Shown: positions 34,870-47,330 of the stretch, piece by piece
How the letters are laid out: each line of letters opens with the position of its first letter
Position numbering within the stretch: the first letter of the stretch is position 1
Assembly: GCF_030463565.1 (NCBI RefSeq)
Contig: NC_134648.1
Location: 47,244,346 to 47,308,345, forward strand
DNA from: Pelecanus crispus
Taxonomy: Eukaryota; Chordata; Aves; Pelecaniformes; Pelecanidae
DNA length: 64,000 nucleotides
Reading direction: 5' to 3'
The notes under the pieces: generated by a model
Told to the model about the DNA's origin: nothing
What the model saw: the letters and a program-made list of their open reading frames with translations, nothing else
Database searches by the model: none
Translations under genes and position numbers: made by a program

Positions 34870-36170
34870 ATGTTATTGAGTTAGATGCATTCAGATTTAT
34901 TGGGTGTAATGAGCTTCATTGTACATACTTAGAGATTTGGCTACAGCAGTCTCAGAGTCAGTAGTGGCTGTCTTCCAGAACCTGTAGAGATGTGGTGGAG
35001 TACAGGAAAACCACAGGCATTGCTCTTTAAAACGTAAAGGAAAGGGTGATGGGTAATTATAGACCAATCAACTTAATCCCCATTCCCATTAAAATTCTGG
35101 AATAAATCACCAAGTTATCTCTAAATATCAAAGGCAAAATGAGACAATCAATTGCATTCAATGTGGGTTTGTCCAGCATCAGTCCCTTCCAGTGACTCTA
35201 ATTTCTTGCTGTTGCAGGCAACAGGTCTTCTAGAGAAGGAAGGAACAGAAGATGTTGTGTATCTTTACTTCAATAAGCTGTTTAGGCTCCATTTCAAAAG
35301 CTATCCTTATGAGTAAACTAGGGAAATATAAATTAGCAGAAACTACTGTTAGATAGATAAAAAATTAGTTGAAAAACTGTGCTCAGCAAATAGTCCTCAG
35401 TGGTTTACTATCAAAATAAAGGATGTATTGAGAATAGCTCCCCAAAGATCTATTCTGGGTCTGGTTCTGCTCACTGATTTAATTAACAACATGGATGACA
35501 AAAGAGAGAGTGGCACATCAGGAAGACACAGACCTGGAAGGCACTTAAAGTACACTGGAGGACAGGCTTAGCATTCAAAATCATCTTGGCAAATTGGGAA
35601 AGTGGTTGAAAAAACATAGATGAAAGTCAGTAAGAAACCATGCAAAGAATGTCGGTGATGCAGAAAAAAAAAGAAATGCATAAACAGGGGTTGGAAAACA
35701 ACTTGTTAGGCAGCAATTCTTCCAAAAAATCACTAGGCGTTAGAATGGATTACAAGCCCTGTCAAAAATAGTATGCTGTTGCAAAAAAGCAAACCTCCTA
35801 CTGTAAGGAATAAATAAGACTACAGCTGTCAAGACCTCTGGAAATTATCTTTCCTTCTAATCAGCATTGGTGAGACTTTAGTTGGTTTTTTGAGCCCACT
35901 TTTGGCATTGCCTTTCGATGTGGAACCATTGGAGGGTGTCTAAAGGAGGGCAACAAGAAAGATCACAGATCTGAGCCATGTCCTGCAAGGAAAAACTGAG
36001 ATAAGTGGTGTTGTGTGAGGGAAGACTGAGAGAGGATAAAAGAAAATCCCCAGGCACGAAAGTTGTAAAGGGAGAGGGAAAAAACTGTCCTCTGTGCCCA
36101 TGGCAGGCAGGTAAGTCCACAGGAAATTGTAGCAAGAAGGGTCTGTGTTAGACATTAGAAGAAAAATTTA
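34870..36170 (+). repeat. Ancient CR1-family LINE, ORF2 remnant, about 1.3 kb
   Basis: Conceptual translation of the plus strand in shifting frames gives recognisable CR1 reverse-transcriptase motifs. These are a GNYRPINL block near 35053-35080, a YLYFNK-like block near 35255-35280 and a QRSILGLVLL-type block near 35445-35475, followed by a C-terminal region around 35690-36170. Many stops and indels show it is long dead. It is one of only two CR1 remnants in the desert that point the same way as the genes; the other lies next to VSX2. Confidence 0.75.
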
Positions 36171-36179
36171 GAAAAATGG

Positions 36180-37000
36180 GGGATGAGACTGCAAGGGAGA
36201 CACTGGAAGAGATTACTTAGGTGCTTGTCCACCAGTCAAGAATGAGACAGGTATAGCCAGTCACACCACAAGGCAGAGAGGAGGAAGAGAGAGCTTCTCT
36301 GGGTCCCTTCCTGTCCTAGTTTTCTAGGAGTCCATCTTCTCATTTCTAACATCCACCATCTAACCTTCAGCAATATTAGAGATGGAAGTACACAGAGAGG
36401 GATGAGGCATAAGGAAGTGCCACCGGTTCACTGAACACATCACTGCTCTCCTCACTCACACCCCAGCGTGCGCTTGCTAACCAGGAATGATGACAGGATG
36501 AAGACCTGAGACATGACAGAAACCTAAGAGATGACCGAACCCTTGACAAAGTGTTGGCTCCTACCATCTTCTGGGATCTGGCTAAAAGAAAAGGGCAGGG
36601 GCATGCCACCCAGATCCACTGCCATGCCAGCCCATGACTGACTGAGCATTGCTGCTAGAGTTAAAACAGTGGTGTGAGCATCTGCCTCCCTATCACCACC
36701 AGATAACCAACATGACTGGTACTGCTCCTCCCTGCTAGGAAATCTAAATCAGGTGGTGGCTCGAAGACTTACTATAAACTGTCTGTATACCTTAGTAGAA
36801 GTATCTATTTCTGCAACGTTTCCATGGGGAAATCTTGGGAGGTTGGAAATGTATCAGGCTGGAATAAGTATCCACCTCAAGTAATGGAGTTTCAAGTAAA
36901 GGTTGGAAATTTTTTCCTTGCCCCTTTCTCTCTATTCCCAGCTATTTTCAGCCTGTATATTCATCCTCTGTCACCTTCTTTCCCCATGCATTCCTGTTCA
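36180..37000. other. Intergenic, no gene seen
   Basis: Unique sequence between two CR1 copies. It may include flanking remnants of the older CR1 to the left. No coding potential or regulatory motif cluster stands out. Confidence 0.5.
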
Positions 37001-37004
37001 TAGA

Positions 37005-37706
37005 AGAGAATCGTAGAATCATAGAATCATTTAGGTTGGAAAAGACCTTTAAGATCATTGAGTCCAACTGTAAACCTAACATTGCCAAGTCTACCACTAA
37101 ACTATGTCCCTAAGCGCCACATCTACACATCTTTTAAACACCTCCAGGGATGAGGACTCAACCTCTTCCCTGGGCAGCCTGTTCCAATGCTTGACAACCC
37201 TTTTGGTGAAGAATTTTTTTCTAATACCCAATGTAAACCTCCCCTGGCACAACTTGAGGCCATTTCCTCTCATCCTATTGCTTGTTACTTGGGAAAAGAG
37301 ACTGACACCCACCTCGCTACAACCTCCTTTTGGGTAGTTGTAGAGAGTGATAAGGTCTCCCCTGAGCCTCCTTTTCTCCAGGCTAAACAACCCCAGTTCC
37401 CTCAGCTGCTCCTCATAAGACTTGTGCTCTAGACCCTTCACCAGCTTTGTTGCTCTTTGGACATGCTCCAGCACCTCAATGTCTTTCTGAGACACTGAGA
37501 GACTGAGAGTTGCACTGAGAGACCCAAAACTGGACACAATATTTAAGGTGCGGCCTCACCAGTGCCAAGTACAAAGGGACAATCACTTCCCTAGCCCTGC
37601 TGGCCACACTATCTCTGGTACAAGCCAGGATGCTTGTATCACACCCTTGTATAACACCTGATGTTCCACGCACCCTTGTCTGTCTGAGGGGCACAACGCC
37701 TTTCAT
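37005..37706 (-). mobile_element. CR1 LINE, 5'-truncated, 3' end intact
   Basis: The CR1 3' terminus (repeated ATAGAATC words, then 'ttaggttggaaaagaccttt') lies at 37010-37050 on the plus strand, so the element runs on the minus strand. Upstream of it, minus-strand frames at 37097-37537 and 37476-37706 encode the C-terminal part of CR1 ORF2 ([49 protein letters not shown]). The two frames overlap but are offset, because a short local duplication of GAGAGACT-type words near 37490-37525 shifts the frame. The element is younger than the other CR1 fossils, as the coding frame is nearly open. It is not capable of movement because its 5' part is missing. Confidence 0.92.
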
Positions 37707-37827
37707 GCTTTCTTTTGAGATGAGAGATGGACCACGAGACCACTAGATGGGCCTTGGACTTAAATTCATTATATCTGGGATATAAAGGTGGACATAGTCC
37801 CAGGCTCCATCTTTCTTTGGGCTGCTA

Positions 37828-38055
37828 TGAGCATCTCACCGTTGTGTTCCAGCGGTTGTGCTGATTCTCACATTGCATTGTCTGCCAAGCCAGGATATTA
37901 GCTCTGGTCTTCAAAACTCTCACAGAGTCAATTATGTCTGAGTCTGCATTTTCAGCACGGCCCACCTGTTCCTTCGGGAAAACGCAGTTGACTAAGTCCA
38001 TGATGAAGTGAGGGAAACTGGTGATGAAACGGAGATAAATGTCAAGGAGGTCTGG
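37828..38055 (-). other. Unidentified coding-like frame (76 codons, no ATG at its start)
   Basis: The minus strand is open for 76 codons between a stop at 38056-38058 and a stop at 37825-37827. The translation has mixed, protein-like composition (for example LRFITSFPHFIMDLV and VRVLKTRANILAWQTM) and lacks the low complexity of most frames here. A good donor sequence (acg then gtgaga, at about 37840/37839) and an acceptor-like cttattcag (38059-38067) bracket it. It could be a relict exon, part of a transposon or retrocopy, or chance. I do not recognise the family. Confidence 0.2.
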
Positions 38056-38059
38056 CTAC

Positions 38060-39230
38060 TGAATAAGTTTGCGGAGGAAATACACTACCCCAAACTGGAT
38101 ACGTTTAGGACACACAGCAATGCTCCCTCCCTTAAGAAGCATTTCCACTATAACAGAAAAGAGGGCTTAATATTATAAAGTATGATTAAAACAAACAAAA
38201 AAACCCCAATAGTTGCTTTTTAACAGACTATATTAGCAGTTACCAAAATAGTTTAATGGTCATAAGGAAAAATGATTTCCTAAGACATTCAGTAGCCCCC
38301 AGTATGCTTAAGGAAGAGCAGTATTGGGAAAGACACAGAGTGTACAGAAGATTGCAGAAAACATGTCAAAGAGGTTGGAGAGGGGAGTGAGGAGGGTTGG
38401 GACAGGATGTGGTACATGGTGTAGGATTTTCCCACAATGCAGATGCCTTCACCAGGACCCATACGAGCCAAGTGTGCAGGATGCAAGGGGTCAGCAGCAT
38501 TGCACAGCTCCGGTGTCTGGCACTGGTGGCTACCCTCAGTAAGAGGGCAAGTATGTCAGAGTGAAAACATTTAATCTAGTAAATGTTCCCCATGACAGAG
38601 CTCCCACAGTCCTACCACTTACTCTGGGGAAATGTCTACAGCCTAATGTCATCTATCCCCTTTCAGTGCTCACCTTTATCCTGTGCGTAGGTGATCTGTG
38701 ATCTACATTTCACTTAGTGACTACCGCTCCTGTTCCTGGTGCTAGCCCAAATCTTTAGTCTTCCTCATCAGATTTTGTACCTTTCTGGTAGCTGAGGGAT
38801 TACTACTCCCCTCCCTTTAGTTATCACTTAAGCAAGTCAGGCACATCTATGCGTGGCTCACAGACCAAAACCACAAGTTCTCAGTCATTTTCTTTCCTCT
38901 TCTCTAGACTCTGTTCAGTTTGTCAGTATTTCCTTAAAAAACAAATGTGCAAAACTGCACAGAAAATTTGAGTCTTAACATTAGAATGGTATAGCATTAA
39001 TGGGCTGCTCCACAATGTCATGGTTCTGAACATGGAGCTGTCTCAATCCTTTTTTAGAGCTTTGTCATATTGCAAATGTACATTGTGATCACACCAAACT
39101 ATTATTTCCAGCTGTTCTCACTGTCCAGCTGTCTGTCTCTCAAGCATATTTTTGGCTCTGGGATTTTCCCCCTACAACAGTTTGCTGAGTTGACTCCTGC
39201 CTCTTTGCTGTAGCATTCTGGTTCTCTCCC
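38060..39230. other. Intergenic, no gene seen
   Basis: AT-rich unique sequence with a short A-rich stretch near 38190-38205. No supported gene, repeat family or motif cluster. Confidence 0.5.
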
Positions 39231-39239
39231 TGTGATGGG

Positions 39240-39410
39240 CACAAATTCTTCTAACTCAGTATCATCTGCAAATGGCATTAATACACAGCTTGGTCTGCTT
39301 TCTCCATCATTTATGAAGACTTGAAGGACAGATTTAAACTCTCCTTGATAGAGAACTTCTATCCCAACCTGGCAGTTACACTCAGAGCCTATTATTCACA
39401 GGCATCTGGC
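39240..39410 (-). repeat. Ancient CR1-like LINE fragment
   Basis: The plus strand contains 'tcagtatcatctgcaaatgg' and 'tccatcatttatgaagactt', the reversed CR1 ORF2 words that encode the FADDTKL-type region in old amniote copies. It is short, very diverged and of uncertain extent. Similarity may continue to both sides. Confidence 0.45.
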
Positions 39411-39419
39411 TGCATTCTC

Positions 39420-42220
39420 ATTCTTGATAACTCCTATCTGCAAATTCACAAAAATTTTCCCAGTGGCAATTTCACATTTTGCTAATTAGAACCTCAAGAA
39501 CAGACCTGAAAAGGGAATTTTTTAATCAACAGAATAAACCACAGAGCTGAACAAAGCTCAATGTCTTTCTGACGCTGGGCAAGAAGGTCACTTGAAGCAG
39601 ATTCATTTCAATTGGATTGTGTCCTTGGCAATTCAACCTGAATTTATTTTGACAAACAAATCTTGTGAGTATTTTTTCCACACATTGAATGTATCTATGG
39701 TGTTCCCTTCCTCTAACAGTTCCATAATACTAAGACAATTCAGTATCCACAGCAAAATTCCTCCTGTTATGATAGAGTGATGGAAATTAGATTTTTGCCA
39801 TTGCAATTGAGTCTAGCATTCTTTCTCCCGTTGGAAGATAAATTTATCTACCATGCTTCACACCTAGTTCTGTGTCATCCCAATGTGGCATAAAAATAAC
39901 ACAACCACAGCCTAGAACAAGAACTTCTTTTTAATCTTCACCCATGTTCTGAGGCAGAGGAATATGCATTTGTGCTGTTCCATTACTGCAAAAGCAGAAT
40001 AACACCTTGTCTTCCTTAGAGTGGGATCTATCTCGCCTAACTTTAGATGCCTACACCTGAGCTAGTCATGGGCTACTTTTGTAGTCAATATCAATCTTGT
40101 CAATAAAGTCAGTGGAGATGCAATTCCTCTAATCCAGTGTGGACAACTATTTCAAGATAAGATGAACTGTGCCCTAAACTCTATTGAGCCTATTGACCAG
40201 AGACCTCTGGCTAGAATGGGAATGTGCTCAATGTAGACTCTCTGCACTGTAGGTGTTCACACTGGATCTGATGAATCCCATTGCCACATTGTGTTCTCTC
40301 TCTGGACTCCATATGTCCATTCGCTTATTCTGATAGTTCCCATATAGATGACAATAAGCAGGAATTTTGTGGAAGCTTTTTCCCATTGCTGCTAACACAA
40401 TACCTTAGTCCAGATCCTCTGTGGTGCTCGGCCATTGCCTTTGATCATGAAAGCTCTCTTTGAAGGCTACCTATGTAAGTTTGTCCTGGTTCACAAATTC
40501 AGGGTTCGAGACAAGCAATGAGGGATTAGACCACATCTACCAAAGAGCACAGAAGCATTTTTGAGGAGTAAGAAATAGTCCCCAGGGTTAAGATCAGGCC
40601 TGTACAAGGTACTAGGCTTGGCAGCTGGCTGGTGTTCATCCACCCAGCAGTGCTGGCGGCAGGTAGGTAGCTGTTGAGAGATGTTAATTTTGCAAGATAG
40701 CATCCCCTGGTCACAGGGAAATGACAGTCACTTGTGAAGCCTGGTGTGCCTGTGACTGAGCCAAGCCTGCTCTGTCCCTTGGCCCTGGCTCAGGGCATCC
40801 AGCTCCCTGAGCAGGCTGAGCTTGGGGCTCACTCCCTGGGAGAGGCCATCATCGCCCACGCCTTTCTCCAGGCTGCTCGACTCCACCTGGGATAACTGAG
40901 ATGGGGTAGCTCCTGTGCTGCTGCCCCAGCTCCATGGACGCATCAGTGCAGCGCTGGGGTATCACACTGTAAATCGGGGTGGTAAAAAGATCTGGGTTAA
41001 AAATAACATCTTCCTGGGAGGTAAGGGGCATCTTCAGTGGCCAGTGTCTTCAGCCTTGGGAGAAATGATGTTCAACACAGGTTGGTCCCTTGGGTCAAGT
41101 GAGACAGCCTGGGCTTGAAGGCCTCTTGTACGTGTGTTAATATCCAACACACAATACCCAAATATCCCCAGCATCCCCCCTCACACCTGAGTCCTTCCAG
41201 GGAGCAAGGGAAGCTTTTGGAGACTCCTCATTAGGTCACTGGCCTCGGGAGCCGAAATCTCCCCTCCCCCACCTCTGTACACAACTGTTCTTCATTTACA
41301 TAAATTATCTCTATTCAATTATCTGTCCAGATGTCCGAATTGTGCCACCAATGATCTGTGAATGAATTAAAAATGGAATATAATTTAATAATAACTGATT
41401 AGAAGGAGATTAGTTGTTATATAAAAAGGAAAAACCAAGAGATAGCTAGTTGCCCTTAATCCGAGCCAATCCATAGTAATTATAGAAATACAGTCTCGCT
41501 TGCTCGCCTTCCCCATTTCTCTTCTTCTCCCCCCATTTTCTCTCTTTCTCCTTTTCCCTTTTCTCTCTCTCCTTTCTTTCCTGCCTCTCTCTCCCCTCTC
41601 TCTTCTTTCTTTTTCGTTTCTTGGTCTCCATCCCTCCTGTGCCTTCCCTCCACTTTCTCCTCCTGATTATACGTACCTACGTCAACAGATTCAAAGCCCC
41701 TCTGGCTGCTGATACACCCATGTAGCTGGGGATGTCCTGGCAGGTCTGACCAGCAAGAGCTTTTGGCTGCATTAATGTGCTGTCTTTCAAGCCATGTTAA
41801 TGATGGTGTCTTTATACTCTCACTTTTCTGTTAAACATGTCTGGAATCACTGCCTTTTCCCTGTGTTCCTAAGCCAGACTCTTTTCAGGTTTCCCTCTCT
41901 GTGTCTTTTGGAGTCGTGCAGAGCGATTTCTACATTGTGCTGGATGTAATAAAATCATAAGCAGCTCAGAGGCTCTGGCTCCTCCTCTTGCACCAGGAAG
42001 AACCAGCAGCAAGTCCCTGAGTCCCCACAGTGTCTCTCCCTGGAGAAGCGTGCCCAGACTTTTCCAGGAAACTTGTCATGGAGTTATTTTTTCAGTGATT
42101 TTTTTCTCCTCTCCCAAGCATACAGCCACAATACCCCAGAGCCAGGCTGAAAGAGAGAGTGCAGCACTTGTCTAAGTATTGGAGGCAGAAAAAATTGGAG
42201 CGAAAAATACAGCATCCTGC
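39420..42220. repeat. Intergenic with long pyrimidine tract at 41505-41640
   Basis: A strand-asymmetric C/T tract of about 130 bases, broken by few purines, lies at 41505-41640 and is a potential triplex/H-DNA former. A lysine/glutamate-rich frame on the opposite strand is only its translation. The rest of the interval is unique AT-rich sequence without a supported gene. Confidence 0.6.
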
Positions 42221-42229
42221 TACCTGAAT

Positions 42230-42315
42230 GCTTGGGGGGGGGGGAAGGGGTGTCCCCCACCTTGTCTAACAGAGCTCTCTCCCTCCCTTCCTCCCTCCCT
42301 CCTTCCTACCTGTCA
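42230..42315. repeat. G run and (CCCT)n-like simple repeat
   Basis: A run of about ten G around 42234-42243 is followed at 42278-42312 by a C/T repeat of TCCC/TTCC units. Simple sequence only. Confidence 0.75.
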
Positions 42316-43419
42316 CCCACCTATGTCAGCTGGGACTCCTGGTGCAAACCTCCATCACTAGCTGTGATTTGCAATGGCATGAAGCTGAATAACTAAAAAC
42401 TATTATTCATTTATTTTTACTCCTCTTGTAAATTAGAACAAGGACAAAAAATAATTTGCTGATGTTCACTGCTGAGCTGGAGTGAACTGTTTGTTTCAGG
42501 TAATTTCATAACATGATTTGGAAACTACCCGTTAACAACCTAAGTCAAGTCTACCCCCTAGTTCAACATGGAGCTTGTTAGATATGTGCAGTGATGATTA
42601 GGAATATGGCTTAGAGAAACACTCTTTTGCAAGAAAAATGAAGCTAAAGCCCCAAACATATTCAATGTCATAGACTCATTTACCTGTATTAAGGTACCAG
42701 ATATTTCAAATCTTCAATGTCTTGTCTCACTATGTGAATGCTGTCTTCCCCGACACCCTGCTTCTGAGTTCAAAGCTCTGCTCCCCCTTCAGACATCACC
42801 CTTAAGAGCACTGCTCGCAGCAGCAGGTCCACCTTTCCCTCTTCTAAGCACTAAGCCATCTGCAGTCCATATCCCTTCCCCCAGAAGTAGTCCATAAATG
42901 TCTGCTTCATCTCTCAGGGAGAACTGCAGTGTTTGGAAAGTCAGCTGGACCAGCTCCTGTGTTCCTCCAGCATCAGTTTAAATCCATGTTCCCAAGCTGC
43001 GCCTGTACTAAGGTCTATCTTGTATCATTGACGTTGGTGAGATCAGATCAGGCTCAGCACTTGCACAGGAACTGGAGGCTGAGATCTTGCCTTTCTGCAG
43101 AGAGGTCTGAATGAACAGGGAGGGGAGAAGGACCAAGCATGGCCCAGGCTCCAAAAGTTTCAAGTGCAGCAGTGTTGTGCATGGAAGTATGTGCATATAA
43201 TATTATTCACAAACATCTGTTTGAAGTATCTAATCTAGACCTTTATGCTGTGTTCATTACCATGGCATCCTATAAATGTAATTCAGTACAAATCATTTGA
43301 TATAAATAACACTTTGTATGTTGGTGCTTTTGTTATCTTCTATGCTGCTTAGTCAAAGAAAACTTTAAGGAGGAGTTTCGTTTAGTAGTATGGTGAACAG
43401 TTCTCTGCCTTTTTAATTA

Positions 43420-43700
43420 TTACAGACTTTCTCAGATTAGGTGAAGTCTGTAGTGCCAGCTTTACAGGAGCTGCTGCATTTTGAGGTATCCAGCCTGGCT
43501 CTGTGCAGCTGCAGAGCATAACCCCAGCTGGCTCTAGCGAGGAGGAGCAGAGATCAGAGAGACCGAAGGTCTAAAGCCCGGAGAGAAAAATTAACATATC
43601 ATTTAATGGGCTGCAGACCATTTTGCTGAGGTCACTGATGACATTGTGATGGCAGTTATTTGACCCTTTAATGCACCTTTTATTTCTTTAAAATAGAAGG
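43420..43700. promoter_or_regulatory. Candidate conserved noncoding element
   Basis: Unique sequence about 16 kb upstream of VSX2 with an OTX-like AGATTAGG near 43434, E-box-like CAGCTG words near 43507 and 43527, CATTTAATGG near 43599 and a nuclear-receptor-like AGGTCACTGATGAC near 43629. No coding frame fits. Mammalian studies place a VSX2 bipolar enhancer at roughly this distance, which makes the block worth testing, but equivalence is inference. Confidence 0.35.
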
Positions 43701-43709
43701 GTATTTCTA

Positions 43710-45370
43710 GACATAAAGGAATTTAATGTTAGAATTTAGTTAATGCTACAACTGCACCAACAACCAGCAAATGTTTCACAAAATAAGTTTTGAGAATGTT
43801 AGCATCAAGAAACCCCAACCATTTAAAAAATAGCAGAAATTAATTACTATGAAATGTGTAAAGTTTCGATTACCCTGTCATTCATCCCCTTTCATCAGCA
43901 CAAATGTAAATGTGAAGATTTACTTTGTCATTCCAGTAACATGCAGTCTGGGTCAATTATCTTGTTTTTCCTGTGGAAAAACCCACCCTGCCCTTCAAAA
44001 ATATTTACGAAGGTTTATTCTGGTGAGCTAGTCTGTGTAAGTGCTGGAAGCACAGGGTCCATATTTATTTCCTATTTAGTCGGTAACTCCAGGATGAGCT
44101 GTCAGTTCCAAAGGAAGCTGATCAAGATCTTGTTAAGGTAATGTGTCTCCTTTACAGGTCACTGTAATCAAAATAATTCATTAATTGTAATTTCTATGTT
44201 GTTGCCAAATTTTACAATGTTGCCTTGCATCTCCCTGTATTTGTGGTTTTCACAAAGACCTCTAAGAATCAAGAGATTACAAGAAAATTTCAGCTTTTAT
44301 TAAAAAGCATCTCTACCACCACTGCTGCAAAAGGTTTGACAAAACCAACTGGAGCCATTCTAATGCTCAAAAAAAGAAGCATAATACATTATTTAAAGCC
44401 TTCCATAATTTTCAACCTAATATATTTATTTTTTATGGACTTAATTCAAAAACTTTGGACTCTTGGGCTTTTGCAGTGAGCATTTTTATGTTTTGATAAT
44501 TAAAATGTTAGCGCTCTGTGGCTAGAAGACGTGTTCAGCAGACTTTGAAGGATATTATTTACATATGATTTGGCTTTGATAGTCTTACCTTTTTGAGTAA
44601 TATTTTACTCACAAGTAGTTCCATTGGCTTCTATGAGTATTATTCAATATGATAATATGAGGAGAGGTAGCAAATCTGCCCCTTAGGTTAATGCAAGACA
44701 AGCCATAGTTACTGAAGGTATATTAATGCTTTATGTTTTGAAAAAAGTGTTTTGTTCTGTTTTATAAACCCATCTCTGAAGCCCACATGAAAGCATTATG
44801 CACCTTGGTATTTCTGTTGCAGAGATTCAAAGTTAAAGGGATTACTGAAATGTTTCTCTACCATTAATTTTCCCAGGTTTAGATTTATGTTGGGGGATGT
44901 GTGAACTGGAAGCATAATCAAACCCTTAACACACGTTACCTTTTCATTCTCCTTTTTTTTTGCATTGTTTCCATCGGGGTTTTGGTATCTGCTTTTCTAA
45001 TGGTTATTAACCTCTGGAGGAACCTCAGTTTGAAGCTGGTTTTGTTGATGGTTGTTATGGAGGTTTTTCAGGGAAAGGATGTTAATTTACAACAAATCTA
45101 AGAACATATTGTAATGCCCTGAGCAATGTTTAGCTTTATTTTTCAGTGTAGGTTTTGTTAGGAGTCTGAAGATGAAGGGCGGTGCCATGGCATGAGCAGA
45201 GGGACCAGGACTGCAGTCCAGTCCTACCCTAACTTCGTCAGAAGACCATGGCTTTTAGCACACCAAAGCCAGGTGACTTCTCCAGGCTACCCCATGTGCA
45301 GGACCTTCTCCAGCTGATACTCCTGCACGTTGCCCAGGAGAGGCAATGGCACCATCCTGTGCCATCAGCT
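43710..45370. other. Intergenic AT-rich, no gene seen
   Basis: Unique AT-rich sequence with several TAAT words around 44160-44190 and 44500-44560. Small frames have no recognisable domain. Confidence 0.45.
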
Positions 45371-45372
45371 TT

Positions 45373-45530
45373 CATAGAATCATAGAATCACAGAATCGTT
45401 TAGGTTGGAAAAGACCTTTAAGATCATCCAGTCCAACCATTAACCTACACTACCAAGTCTACTCTAAACCAATCAAGGGTAGACTAGACTAAACCATGTC
45501 CCCAGGTGCCACATCTACCCGTTTTTTGCC
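45373..45530 (-). mobile_element. CR1 LINE 3' fragment
   Basis: Begins with repeated ATAGAATC words and 'tttaggttggaaaagacctt', the CR1 3' terminus in reverse, and continues with 'gtccaaccattaacctacac' until similarity is lost near 45530. A severely 5'-truncated copy. A 12-14 bp local duplication (around 45465-45495) splits it internally. Confidence 0.88.
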
Positions 45531-45539
45531 CAGCCTCAG

Positions 45540-46880
45540 CCCTGAGGAGCAAGAATTACTTTCCTTCCAGGGTCTCCAAACACCCTAGTTCAGTTCAAAG
45601 TACTTCCTTGGCTCTTTAACCCATTCTCATCTAACAAACATGCCTATGTCCTGGCTCATTGCCCTGGGCTCCACCTCTGCCTTGCCAACGAATCTCTAGC
45701 AGGTGGCTGTGAGCAAGCTTTGCCCGTGCTCCACCACACCAGTGCAGCAGCACTGATAGAGGCTTCCCCCATCCCAGACTGTCAAAATGCTCTTTCAAGT
45801 CTTCTAGGTTGGGTTGTAAAGAGCCTGGGGAATGAGACTGTAGCATTTTCAGAAATCCATGCTGACCTGAAGGTGGGCTGCTCAGCTCCACACAAGCATG
45901 AAGGCAGAGATGCATTGATGAATAGAGGCTGTTTTCCAACAGAATGGGACATGTTTTCAAAAAAAAAAAAAAAAAAAGGGATGCATATATTGGCAGATAT
46001 TATGTAAGGATGTAAGATGAGAAAGAGGCCCAGGAGCGTTCATAAACCATGGACCTATCCCAAGCAACTCGAAGTTGGGATAGACATGAGATATCCCAGC
46101 TGCTAACACAGAGTCTGAGGAAACAAAAGAGCACCCTGGGCTCATTTTGCCATCTCAGTCCTTTGGGTCACCAAGGGGGAAGCAGAAGGCTGATGGGACT
46201 CCAGTTATTCAAACCAAAGTGGTGTAAGTGACACCTGCTGCTAGATGCCTGGGCAGCCGGACAACCTTCCTCTCTGCCATAGGAGCAAGGGTACCGTGGG
46301 TGATGGCGAGCCTCCACGCAGCCCTGGTTTGGGAATATCACCTGTTTACACCCTCCTGGGGTTGCGCGGATGAGGGATCTTTTGACTCCATCCCTCCACC
46401 CTAATTCTCCATGACTGCGCTCTCTGTTGGCTCCATGGCTTCAGTTAGACATTTTGTGGCTCTGTCTGCCTTGCAGGTTATTAATTCATTAGGGGAGGGC
46501 AGGAGGCATTAATGACCATTGGTGCTGAAGACCTGGCACCTCCACTGTAGATATTTGGGGCAATTTCTTTGGATGAGCTCTTCTCTGGTGCCATGGATTG
46601 AAGATCTATTAGCAGCTGGAGTGTGCTGGGAGGAGGGGCCTGTACCACACCATCTCCCCATCCTGTTTCATCCGCAAGGACGCCAGGTTGCATCTCCTGA
46701 GACACCTGTGCAACGCAAAGCACAGCAATGGAGGCAATAGGGACCTTCACAGCCAGAGCGCACTCTGGATCCAAAAGCGGTGTTCAATGTAGACAGACTC
46801 ATTAGTTGCCAAGTCCGACCTGTGCCAAGGCTGTAAGCTTTGTCTGTGCTGGAGCACATATTTTAGAAAGTCTAAGCAGG
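45540..46880. other. Intergenic, 19-base A run, no gene seen
   Basis: The A run at 45959-45977 could be the tail of an old retroposon, but no body is recognised upstream. The rest is unique. Confidence 0.5.
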
Positions 46881-46884
46881 AAAG

Positions 46885-47330
46885 GCCATTCCTCAGGTAA
46901 ACAGTTTTAACGCTGAAATGTTAAAGGTGGCTGTAAATCGGGTTTTCTCATACTGTGGGAAATTCTAACATTTTAAAGTATTTTCTTTCCATGGAGAATT
47001 AACGTTGTAATTTTAAAATGCTGTTTTCATTTCATTTTTGTTCTACTAGTCTTACAGGTCATCAGCAACAGCTGACAGCAAGCGCTGCCTGGAGTTTACA
47101 CACACCTATTGCTGGCAACACACTATGACTGACAATAGAGATAGTGATTCCTATTTTATATTTTAAAATCATTAAGGTCATCAAAAACTTCATGGCACGT
47201 GAAATATTTCACACTTTTGGCAGCCTGAAGATTCTCTGCTGTATTATAATGAGGGAATTTTCCATCAATTTAGTATTCACTCAGTACTATGTAGCAAATG
47301 TACTTAACAGTTTGAAAATTAAAATTAAAA
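46885..47330. promoter_or_regulatory. Candidate conserved noncoding element
   Basis: Unique sequence with motifs such as an E-box CAGCTG near 47070, GACAATAG (SOX-like) near 47131, CATTAAGGTCATC near 47170 and CACGTG-like GGCACGTGAAA near 47193. It is flanked by AT-rich sequence and by a CR1 fossil on the right. No coding frame. It lies about 12.5 kb upstream of VSX2. Confidence 0.3.

Noticed and set aside
41446..41631. Lys/Glu/Arg-rich minus-strand frame
   Set aside because: It is simply the reverse translation of a pyrimidine tract.
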